Source: Opitutales bacterium (GTDB lineage Bacteria; Verrucomicrobiota; Verrucomicrobiia; Opitutales; UBA953). Taken from it: DNA of 34,605 nucleotides. A program made the position numbers and the translations under genes. Of this stretch, positions 17,041 to 25,069 are shown piece by piece. Under the pieces are notes generated by a model, which was not told the DNA's origin, ran no database searches, and saw only the letters and a program-made list of their open reading frames with translations. The stretch spans positions 1 to 34,605 of the forward strand of contig QYQK01000002.1 in the NCBI GenBank assembly GCA_007280935.1, in the 5' to 3' direction. Each line of letters starts with the position of its first letter. Within the stretch, counting starts at the first letter, position 1.

Positions 17041-19199
17041 TGGATAAATAAGAATTCGCGGGTGTTAGCTAAGACCCAAGCCAAGTCGGCCAGGTGCAAA
17101 CCGTTGGCCAGGCCTTTCTGGGCGGCGGCCAATTCGACCGGGGTCGGATGGCGCGAAAGGTAGGAAAGGTAAAGCGAATGGATCGGACCGTCGGTCGCTT
17201 TTGACTTCAAAGCGGTGCCGATGGCCACGCCGGTGGGGTCAGAAACAAGCTTCCCGATCGAACCGTTCATCATCTGTAGCACCTGCGGCACGCTACCATC
17301 ATTGGTCGCAGAATCCGTTAAGAGGCGGTCGCCCTGTCCGAAGAGTCGCAAGAAGTGGGATTCGGAGGCGGGCTGGGGCAACTCGCTGGCGCGGGCCATG
17401 ATCATGCTGAAACGGGTGACGGGCTTTTCGCCTTCGTATCCCGTAGCCAAGCCCATGGAAGAACCGCCCCCGGTCTTCTTGCCGTCCGCCATACTCTTGC
17501 CTTTACCGTTCTTATTAATGCTATCGATAACTTTGTGAATGACCGCTGGGCTTACCTTGCCGTCAGGTAAGGAATACGCCATCAATACGTCCGAACGACG
17601 CAGTAAGATATTGTCGGCGTTGGTTCCGATCGAATTGACCACAAAACTGTCCCAGGCTTGCTCCGCGGTGAGGCGACGCACGAGCGGACCGTTGAAAAGA
17701 TAAGGTCCCTTGGCGAGATCAGGGGTGACGCTGGCGCCGCTCTGATAGGTCCGGGAATTGTAGATGACCCGTTGGAATTCACGCAGGTCGAAGCGGGCGG
17801 CTTTCATCACGGAGGTGAGGTGCGCCAATAATTCCGGGCTGCTGGCCTGACTTAGATCGTCAATATCCACGACGGGCTCGAGCACGGCCAACCCAAAGGC
17901 TTTCTTCCAAAGGCGGTTGGCGATGTTCGTGGCGAAACGTGGGTTCTGGGGGCTGACCAACCAGCGGGCAAACTCATCGCGGAGCTGCGAAGGATGGGTC
18001 GTATCCAACTTATAAATCGGTAACTTGGCGTCGTTCTTCTCCCAGGTGATCAGCACGGGCGACACCGGGGAACTTGGCTTGGCGTCCTTATATTTATAGT
18101 CCTTAGGGAAGGTCAGGCTGTTCTTGCTCTGATCTTCCAGTCGGTAGGAATTTACCAAACCAATCTTCACGACGACGTTCTTCGACAGGGTTGGGTCCGC
18201 TTTGAGCGTACTCTGAATCTGCCGCGCGATGCCCTCGTTCTTACCATCCGTCGCACCGAAGAAGGATGCCATCTGGAAGAAATCCCGTTGTTTCCACTCC
18301 GCCAAGGGGTGGTCGTGACATTGGGCGCAGGCCATATTGGTACCTAAGAAAGTGGTCATGAGGTTCGAAACCCCATCCAAAGGCATGTCGGCATCGAATA
18401 ACATGAAGCCCGCGGCACCATTATCGGTCAATCGGCCGTCGGCCGTGACCATTTCCTTCACCACCTGATCCCAAGGAGCGTTCGAAGCGATGCGGGACTT
18501 CAACCAGTCTTCGAAGGTAAAGGCTGGGACCGCTTTGCCGAAGGTGTCCTTGACGCGTAAGAGGTCCGCCATCCAATTGAACATCTGCATCGTGTAACCA
18601 GGCGAATAGACCAACTTATCGATCAACTTCGCCCGTTTATTGCCAGCCGCGTCGTTCAAGAATTCATTAGCTTCCTCCGCCGTGGGCACCCGGCCGATGG
18701 CATCCACGTAAATCCGGCGTAAGAACTGCTCATCCGTCGCCAAAGGGTTAGGTTTCTGTTCCTTACTGGCCAAAACCGCTTGGATTAGGCGATCGACATC
18801 CGCCGCCGCCGCCGCGATTACGGCCGGACTAAAGGCGGCTTCCTTGTCCTTGCCCGCACAGGCTACCGCAAACTCCCGGTCTTCCGGAATGAGGATATTG
18901 ACGTTAAATTGGAAGGTTTTCCCACCCTTGGTCTGAATGGTGATAAAATCCTTACTGTAAGCACAGAACATCGCATCCACCTTCCGACCTTCGAGGTCGG
19001 TCCATTGGTGCCAAATCGCGCTCTGGCGGGCAATCTCCGCTACAGGCGTGACTTTCGTGATGACCGGCGGATTAGCCTTCTCCTCTTTATGGACGGCCTT
19101 GCTTTCGGGCTTCTTACCGGCGCCAAGAGCTGGCTGACCATGGCAAATCAAGAGACCAAGGGTTAAAAGCGACAGGGGGAAAGCACGCAGGTGTCTCAT
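17037..19199 (-). CDS. DUF1549/DUF1553 (PSCyt2-PSD1) protein with an N-terminal SHD1-like segment
   Basis: CAQCHDHPLAEWKQRDF at about 18315-18329; ANRLWKKAFGLAVLEPVVDIDDLSQASSPELLAHLTSVMKAARFDLREFQRVIYNSRTYQ; N-terminal WTDLEGRKVDAMFCAYSKDFITIQTKGGKTFQFNVNILIPEDREF resembles SHD1. The ATG at 19199 (MRHLRAFPLSLLTLGLLICHG) gives a proper signal peptide; the track start at 19211 is GTG. Confidence 0.9.
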   Translation of the reverse strand: MRHLRAFPLSLLTLGLLICHGQPALGAGKKPESKAVHKEEKANPPVITKVTPVAEIARQSAIWHQWTDLEGRKVDAMFCAYSKDFITIQTKGGKTFQFNVNILIPEDREFAVACAGKDKEAAFSPAVIAAAAADVDRLIQAVLASKEQKPNPLATDEQFLRRIYVDAIGRVPTAEEANEFLNDAAGNKRAKLIDKLVYSPGYTMQMFNWMADLLRVKDTFGKAVPAFTFEDWLKSRIASNAPWDQVVKEMVTADGRLTDNGAAGFMLFDADMPLDGVSNLMTTFLGTNMACAQCHDHPLAEWKQRDFFQMASFFGATDGKNEGIARQIQSTLKADPTLSKNVVVKIGLVNSYRLEDQSKNSLTFPKDYKYKDAKPSSPVSPVLITWEKNDAKLPIYKLDTTHPSQLRDEFARWLVSPQNPRFATNIANRLWKKAFGLAVLEPVVDIDDLSQASSPELLAHLTSVMKAARFDLREFQRVIYNSRTYQSGASVTPDLAKGPYLFNGPLVRRLTAEQAWDSFVVNSIGTNADNILLRRSDVLMAYSLPDGKVSPAVIHKVIDSINKNGKGKSMADGKKTGGGSSMGLATGYEGEKPVTRFSMIMARASELPQPASESHFLRLFGQGDRLLTDSATNDGSVPQVLQMMNGSIGKLVSDPTGVAIGTALKSKATDGPIHSLYLSYLSRHPTPVELAAAQKGLANGLHLADLAWVLANTREFLFIQ

Positions 19200-19249
19200 G
19201 GGGTATTTCACTACCTATTGAACCCCATTGCGAACTAAGAGTTTCCAAA

Positions 19250-19268
19250 ACTTAAGAAATTCTTAAGT
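19250..19268. promoter_or_regulatory. Candidate operator: 19-bp near-perfect palindrome ACTTAAGAA-A-TTCTTAAGT
   Basis: 9-bp perfect arms with a 1-nt centre in the divergent intergenic region between the PSD1 gene (start 19199, minus) and the Hsp70 gene (start 19376, plus). Confidence 0.5.
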
Positions 19269-19375
19269 ATCCTGCCACCCCTTGGGAGACCCCGTTTTCG
19301 TAAGATAAATATGCCTCGGCACCCTTGCTTCGTACCCTCTTTTAGCCGACACTATTTGACCTATATTTCCAAGCG

Positions 19376-21760
19376 ATGAACCCCCTGCCGCACCTCCGTC
19401 CGCCCAACGCCGAAATTCGCCCCGACTTGAAAGCTTTTCGGGTCTTGGGCATCGATCTTGGCACCACCAATTCCACCATCGCCCAAGTCCGTTGGTCACC
19501 CACGCGTCCTGATGAAATCGAATTGGCCGAGTGCCTGGAAATCATCCAGCCGACGCTTTCCGGCGACTTCACCTCGGTGCTCGTGCCCTCGGTCGTCGCC
19601 CACCTTCCGGATCGCAGTTTCGTCGGCGAAGGCGCCCGCCGCACCATGAGTCGATCAGTCGAACTCGGTCTTCGCCCGAATGCGACTTATCTCGCCGAGG
19701 TAAAAAACGAAATGGGCATCGGCCGCACTTTTCCGCAGGCCAAATTAGGCAGTCGCACGCCGGCCGAAATCTCCGGGCAAGTTCTGCAATTTCTTCGTGC
19801 GCAAGCCAAGGGCGCCATCGCACGTACGGTCGTTACCGTGCCGGCTTCTTTTCAGATCAGCCAGCGTGACGACACGGTACGAGCGGCGAAACTCGCTGAC
19901 CTTACATTGGGCCACGGCGACCTGCTCGACGAACCGATTGCAGCCTTCATCGATTTCATCGCCCGCCAAGGACTCGCCGCCCTCGACGGCGTCAACGATA
20001 AGACCGAAGTGATGATCATCGATTTCGGCGGCGGCACCTGCGATGTCGCCCTCTTCACTTTGCAACGTACCGCCGACCAACGGCTCAAGATCAGCCCACG
20101 CGCAGTCTCCCGCTACCATCGCTTAGGAGGTGCGGATATTGACCGCGCCATCGTCCATGAGATCCTAATCCCCGCCCTCGCCCATCAGAACAAGATGGCG
20201 CTCGATGAATGGGAATATGAAGTTCGCAAAGAGCAGCTCGAACCCCAACTCCTGGCCACGGCTGAACAGCTCAAAATCGGCCTTTGCGAAATCATCAATC
20301 ACCGGCTATCTCACGGCGAAAATCTGGCCGAAATCGTCATCACGGCGAAGAAACAATATCCCGGCGTCCAGACGTTACTGCTCAACGATGGTACCCGCTT
20401 GGCCTTCAATTCTCCGACCCTGACCGGGATTGAGTTCACCAACGTCATGCACCCTTTCCTCGACGAGGACAGCGTGCAAGTACGTGAAGATGAATATACT
20501 TTAAGCTGTTCGGTCTTCGCGCCCATCGAAGACGCGCTTGATCGCGCCAAACTTAAGCCCTCTCAGATCGGCTTCCTGCTCGCCGTCGGCGGGAGTTCAC
20601 TTAACCCGCTAGTGATTGATGGCTTGAAGCAATATTTTGGCGAATTCTTAGTCCACCGTTTCGATAACGCCCTCGACATGCAAGTGGCCGTCGCCCGCGG
20701 TGCCGCCTACCATGCGCTCTTACTTCACCTTTACGGACAAAGCATTTTCACGCCGGTCGCCAGCGATCTCCTCAGCCTCCAAACTGACCGTGGGAACCAT
20801 GAAATCATCCCGCACAATCAGAAACTTCCTTTCTCCGGCCAGTTCAAGCCCAACCAAAACCACCGCTTCATCGCACCAGGCGGCCCCATTCGCATCGTTT
20901 TCTGGGCCGGCCTGGGCATGGGCTCCCGCCCAGTATTCACCGGCGTCACGCAACCGATTAAGGCGGGTACGCCCTTGACCCTGACCTACACGCTCGATGC
21001 CAACCAGCATTTCACGTTCGAAATCACTCCCGAGAAAGGTGGCGAAAGTTTTTCAGGTACCATCGAATCGCCCCTCCACAACGTCGTTAATCCAGGTAAA
21101 GACCGCGAACAGATTCTAGAGATCGAACGGAACATCCGAGCAAGCGTTTATGGTCCTGACCGGCTGCCCGTCCAGATCATCGAACTCGCAAACTTACACA
21201 ATAAGGTCGGTATGCACGACAAGGCCATTCATCTTCTGAAACGGCTCATCCGCCAACGTCCCGAATATAAGAAAAGTGGTCTAGCTCAACTGGCGATTGC
21301 CTACGGACGCAAGGGCGATGCCTATCGCCAAGAAAAAACCTACCTCGAATGCATTCTCGCGGGTAACTCTACGGCCCTTTTTAATTTGGCGAATTTTTAC
21401 ACTCGCAAAGGCCGCTGGCTCGAAGCCGAAGAACTCTGCCGACGCTATGAAGCCGAAGACCCGAGCGCCATCGGGATGGTCCTCTATTCCCGTTGCCTCC
21501 GGGCGCGCGGCAAGATCGAAGAATCCCAAACCGCCCTGGCCGATGCTTTCCGCCGCTTCGGTAAAGATCTCAGCCGGCTCGATGATTCCGCTTTCTCTTG
21601 GTATGGCGCCGCCGTCGAACTGGCCCAAGATACGGTCATTAAGAATGGGTATATCCTCGAAGAGCGCAGGCGTAACGACCTTCGCCCCGGACATCCCGCT
21701 ATCGGCGAAGGTCAGCTGCCACTCTTTGAATCCCATCACGACGAGAGGGAGCGGCCTTGA
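19376..21760 (+). CDS. Hsp70/DnaK-like protein with C-terminal TPR-like region
   Basis: FRVLGIDLGTTNSTIAQVRW (phosphate 1), VMIIDFGGGTCDVALFTL (phosphate 2), LLAVGGSSLNPLVIDGLKQYFGE (adenosine region), AVARGAAYHALLL. The C-terminus NLHNKVGMHDKAIHLLKRLIRQRPEYKKSGLAQLAIAYGRKGDAYRQEKTYLECILAGNSTALFNLANFYTRKGRWLEAEELCRRYEAEDP reads as TPR-like helical pairs. Confidence 0.9.
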   Translation: MNPLPHLRPPNAEIRPDLKAFRVLGIDLGTTNSTIAQVRWSPTRPDEIELAECLEIIQPTLSGDFTSVLVPSVVAHLPDRSFVGEGARRTMSRSVELGLRPNATYLAEVKNEMGIGRTFPQAKLGSRTPAEISGQVLQFLRAQAKGAIARTVVTVPASFQISQRDDTVRAAKLADLTLGHGDLLDEPIAAFIDFIARQGLAALDGVNDKTEVMIIDFGGGTCDVALFTLQRTADQRLKISPRAVSRYHRLGGADIDRAIVHEILIPALAHQNKMALDEWEYEVRKEQLEPQLLATAEQLKIGLCEIINHRLSHGENLAEIVITAKKQYPGVQTLLLNDGTRLAFNSPTLTGIEFTNVMHPFLDEDSVQVREDEYTLSCSVFAPIEDALDRAKLKPSQIGFLLAVGGSSLNPLVIDGLKQYFGEFLVHRFDNALDMQVAVARGAAYHALLLHLYGQSIFTPVASDLLSLQTDRGNHEIIPHNQKLPFSGQFKPNQNHRFIAPGGPIRIVFWAGLGMGSRPVFTGVTQPIKAGTPLTLTYTLDANQHFTFEITPEKGGESFSGTIESPLHNVVNPGKDREQILEIERNIRASVYGPDRLPVQIIELANLHNKVGMHDKAIHLLKRLIRQRPEYKKSGLAQLAIAYGRKGDAYRQEKTYLECILAGNSTALFNLANFYTRKGRWLEAEELCRRYEAEDPSAIGMVLYSRCLRARGKIEESQTALADAFRRFGKDLSRLDDSAFSWYGAAVELAQDTVIKNGYILEERRRNDLRPGHPAIGEGQLPLFESHHDERERP

Positions 21761-22977
21761 CCTGGCTTACTCCACCCGACCGGCTCACCGCCGCGCAGGC
21801 CGCTGCCATCAAGGCGCCGACCACGGTTCCGGTCGTGCTCCGCGGTGGCCCAGGTGCCGGCAAGACCGTGGTGCTTTTACATCGCGCCCATCACCTACGG
21901 CATGCCTTAGGCCCGCAGGCCAAGATCGTGGTTTTGGTTTACACCAATGTGCTTCGCGACTTCATCCGATCGGCGGTCACCGAACTCCGCCTCGACCCCG
22001 AATCCATCCTGACTTTCGACCATTGGTGCCGGCTTCGTCATCAAGAACTGCTCGGTCCGACACCCGTCGGTCAAGATGGCTTTCCGGATTTCGAACTGAT
22101 TCGCAAGAATGTCCTGAACCATCTGAAACGCCATCGGAACTCTCCTCCCCTTGCGGCCGTCCTGGTCGATGAAGGCCAAGATCTGGATGATGACTGTTAC
22201 TCCCTCCTGAAGCTGAGCGGGCAACACTTGACCGTAGCGTTCGATAATAAACAAGCCCTCTACCATGAGGCCCAAAAGAACGACATCCTTCTCGCTCTGG
22301 GCACACGTCCGATTGAAATCGACTTAGCCGCGACCTATCGTGCCTGTCCGTATGTCGTGAATCTTGCCTGCGAGTTCATCGACGATGCCATCGAGCGCGA
22401 ACAATTTCGCAGCCAAGCCGCGACCGTCCAGATGGAACGGCAGACCCCTTTGCTTTACCTGGCGGCGAACGACCAAGAAGAACAACAACGGCTGGTCGAA
22501 ATCCTCCGCGAGCGACTTCAGAAAAATGAACGTGTTGGCATTCTTTTTCCGACCATCAAGCAGGTCGGTTTGTTCGCCGACTTCCTGCGCACCCAGGGTA
22601 TCCTCGCCGATCGCCAGACCACCACTGACCGGAAAGGTTTCCGGGCCAGCTTGGATTTCTCTTCCGGCCGACCTGCCGTCCTGACTTACCATAGCGCCAA
22701 AGGCCTGACTTTTGATTCGGTACTCATGCCCGGCGTGACATCGTCATCCGTTCGCGCCAGTAGGAATACTGTCTCGCGGATGTTCTTCGTAGCCATCACG
22801 CGCGCCACGCAATGGGTCTACCTCAGCGCCCTTGAAACCAAAGCCCACGAGAAAATCCTGGCCGCCATGCGCAAACTTGAGGTTCAACGCCGCGGCCTGG
22901 TCCAAAATCGCAGCGATTTACCCAAAGTTCCACGACCGACCAACGTACCTAAGCCGGACGACTGGACGGATATCTGA
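21757..22977 (+). CDS. Compact SF1 (UvrD-like) helicase
   Basis: TTG start in a TTGA overlap with the Hsp70 stop, preceded by GAGGGAG. Motifs: RLTAAQAAAI (Q), LRGGPGAGKTVVLLHRA (I), VLVYTNVL (Ia), AVLVDEGQDLDD (II), AFDNKQALYH (III), ATYRACPYVVNLA (IV), VLTYHSAKGLTFDSVLMPG (V), FFVAITRATQWVYLS (VI). Confidence 0.9.
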   Translation: MTWLTPPDRLTAAQAAAIKAPTTVPVVLRGGPGAGKTVVLLHRAHHLRHALGPQAKIVVLVYTNVLRDFIRSAVTELRLDPESILTFDHWCRLRHQELLGPTPVGQDGFPDFELIRKNVLNHLKRHRNSPPLAAVLVDEGQDLDDDCYSLLKLSGQHLTVAFDNKQALYHEAQKNDILLALGTRPIEIDLAATYRACPYVVNLACEFIDDAIEREQFRSQAATVQMERQTPLLYLAANDQEEQQRLVEILRERLQKNERVGILFPTIKQVGLFADFLRTQGILADRQTTTDRKGFRASLDFSSGRPAVLTYHSAKGLTFDSVLMPGVTSSSVRASRNTVSRMFFVAITRATQWVYLSALETKAHEKILAAMRKLEVQRRGLVQNRSDLPKVPRPTNVPKPDDWTDI

Positions 22978-22986
22978 GCGAGTCGC

Positions 22987-23391
22987 CTAAGCGTCCTTCT
23001 TCAGGGCCGACGTAAAGAAAGCGACAGCCAAGACCGCACCCGTCAGCAAATCCTCCCCGCTTCCGAGGAACGCCATGATACCCGGCTCAACCGTCGGTTC
23101 CACCAGTGAGAGGAAATTAAAAACAAGGCAAACGACCAAGAGCAACCAAGCCGCCCAGCGCTGCAGGAATAAAAGCCCGATTAGGCTGATCAGCAATAAC
23201 CCCAGCCCGAGTATCGCCAATCCGAAGACAGCGAAGGTCATGAATCCGACCTCCTGGGCCTCTTTCCATTGGTGCAACTCCACCGGCAAAAGCTTATCGG
23301 AAAAAAAGGAAAGGGCGAAACCCACCGCCACCGTGGCGAGCAATCCCACGACCCCGACTCGCAAAGTGATCTGAGCATTGTTCTTATCCAT
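22987..23391 (-). CDS. Small multi-pass membrane protein of unknown function
   Basis: 134 aa with several hydrophobic stretches (VGVVGLLATVAVGFALSFF, VGFMTFAVFGLAILGLGLLLISLIGLLFL, WAAWLLLVVCLVFNFLSL). Confidence 0.65.
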   Translation of the reverse strand: MDKNNAQITLRVGVVGLLATVAVGFALSFFSDKLLPVELHQWKEAQEVGFMTFAVFGLAILGLGLLLISLIGLLFLQRWAAWLLLVVCLVFNFLSLVEPTVEPGIMAFLGSGEDLLTGAVLAVAFFTSALKKDA

Positions 23392-23513
23392 GACGCCAAT
23401 CTAAATCAGCCGAATGCCCTTGCAAGTAAATCTACCAGCTTAACAACGTTTCTGCCGATATCGTAAAGGCGCTCATGGATGGGACGAATCTTAGCTTCAA
23501 GGCGAAGCCAGCT

Positions 23514-23798
23514 TCACTGATATTGCTCGGAACTCAGGATACCCTTTTCATCAAACACCCGGATGACCTGATTATAGGTCTTGTCGTAACGATTCTCCCC
23601 AGCGAATTTGGTTTTCTGCGTGGTCTCTCCTCGGTTCCAGACCGCAACCCGCTGGACATCGACGAAGCGCTCCTTGTCGGGCGGACCGTAGGTAAGTACG
23701 GCCTGATCATAAGTCATGACGCCGATATTCTTATTGGCACAGGCGACCAATAGCATCGCTATACCTATCAGAGATAATACCCGGAAACTTTTTCTCAT
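23514..23798 (-). CDS. Small putative lipoprotein
   Basis: MRKSFRVLSLIGIAMLLVACANKNIG has a lipobox-like LLVAC; the remainder resembles small outer-membrane-type lipoproteins (TYDQAVLTYGPPDKE). Confidence 0.7.
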   Translation of the reverse strand: MRKSFRVLSLIGIAMLLVACANKNIGVMTYDQAVLTYGPPDKERFVDVQRVAVWNRGETTQKTKFAGENRYDKTYNQVIRVFDEKGILSSEQYQ

Positions 23799-23856
23799 AT
23801 TATCACTCTAACACCTCAGGCCCATTAGTAAAGCCCCCCTCTCCCTTCTCACACCC

Positions 23857-25065
23857 ATGCGTTCTTGTCTCTGCTTCTGCCTTCTCAGCGTCGCCCTCGG
23901 TGCGGCGGAATACTTCCCGCCCTCGGACGCCCAAGGCGGCTGGCGCACGCCGAAGGACAAGGCCGAAGCCCGTGCCCTCGCCGGCATCGATCTCGATCGG
24001 CTCGAGCAGGCCTACCATGCGACCGAACGCTCCAACACGGAGAACGGCGGCCTGGTCGTGATCAGTAAAGGCTACCTCGTGCTCGAGAAATATTTCGGAA
24101 AGGCCCACCGCAACGCCAACCCAGACATGGCCTCCACGGGCAAAGCCTTCACGAGCATCGCCTGCGGCGTGATGTTGCAGGAGTTCAAAGCGAAGATTCC
24201 AGAGGGGCTCGACACGAAGGTCTACACAAAGGAATTCCTGCCCGAAGCATTCCCGCTCCGCGACCCCCGCGAAGCCAATATCCGCCTCGGCCACCTTCTT
24301 TGCATGACCTCGGGTCATAACGGAGAAGGTGCCACGCCTTCCGCGGTCGTCCGTGGTACAGCCCAACCGCTCAAATCCGCCAAGGGCCAGGATATCCATG
24401 ACGTGGACGGCTCCTCCTTGCGCACGCCGCTCTGGATCGCTCCAGGCGAAGGTTATTCCTATTCCTCGCCCGCCCCTCATATCGCTTCGATGGTCCTCCG
24501 ACGCGTGACAGGCAAGGAACTGCCGGCCTATATCGACGAGAAGTTCGGCAAGCCGATGGGCTGGGGTCCTTGGGGCTATTGCCTCTACCGCGGCGACGTG
24601 ACGATGGCCCACGCCAATGGCGCCGGATCGATCGCTCTTCGCGCGACCGATGCCGCCCGCTTCGGCTATTGCCTCGCCCAAGGCGGACGCTGGAAAGACC
24701 GGCAGCTTATCCCGTCCGATTACATCAAGCTCTGCCAGCAGACGCTTCCCTATAATCCGCACTTCCCCTTCAGCCTGCAGTTCGAACATAACCAGGCCGG
24801 CCAGATCCTCGGCGCCCCCCGCGACGCCTTTTACAAGACGGGTGCCGGTGGCTTCTGTCTCTACATCGTGCCATCGCTCGACCTGGTGATCTACAAGATG
24901 GGCGGCAAGGATGGTCAGTGGAACCCCGAGCTCACCCGCATCCCGCAGCCCGCGGATAACTTTGGCACACACACGGAACCGGCCCCACCTCCGAAGAACG
25001 GCGCGTACGAGACCTACAGCATCCCTCGCATCCTTGAGATGGTCTGCGAAGCGACGCTCCGCTGA
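23857..25065 (+). CDS. Serine hydrolase (beta-lactamase/PBP-like), exported
   Basis: Signal peptide; SxxK motif in NPDMASTGKAFTSIACGVML; YSYSSPAPHIASMVLRRVTGKELPAYIDEKFGKPMGW; HANGAGSIALRATDAARFGYCLAQGG. Confidence 0.88.
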   Translation: MRSCLCFCLLSVALGAAEYFPPSDAQGGWRTPKDKAEARALAGIDLDRLEQAYHATERSNTENGGLVVISKGYLVLEKYFGKAHRNANPDMASTGKAFTSIACGVMLQEFKAKIPEGLDTKVYTKEFLPEAFPLRDPREANIRLGHLLCMTSGHNGEGATPSAVVRGTAQPLKSAKGQDIHDVDGSSLRTPLWIAPGEGYSYSSPAPHIASMVLRRVTGKELPAYIDEKFGKPMGWGPWGYCLYRGDVTMAHANGAGSIALRATDAARFGYCLAQGGRWKDRQLIPSDYIKLCQQTLPYNPHFPFSLQFEHNQAGQILGAPRDAFYKTGAGGFCLYIVPSLDLVIYKMGGKDGQWNPELTRIPQPADNFGTHTEPAPPPKNGAYETYSIPRILEMVCEATLR

Positions 25066-25069
25066 GACC

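Noticed and set aside
21757-22977. Assigning the helicase to UvrD, Rep or PcrA proper
   Set aside because: At 406 aa it lacks room for the full accessory domains and is coupled to Hsp70; only SF1/UvrD-like is supportable.
23475-23753. Plus-strand 92-aa ORF over the lipoprotein gene
   Set aside because: The minus-strand ORF has signal peptide and lipobox; the plus ORF has no recognisable features.
22987-23798. Small membrane protein and lipoprotein as third and fourth members of the Hsp70-helicase system
   Set aside because: They are on the opposite strand, convergent with the helicase, with no coupling evidence.
23803-24972. 389-aa minus-strand ORF antisense to the serine hydrolase
   Set aside because: The plus-strand frame carries signal peptide, SxxK and family motifs; the antisense frame shows only G/A/V/R/E-rich composition.
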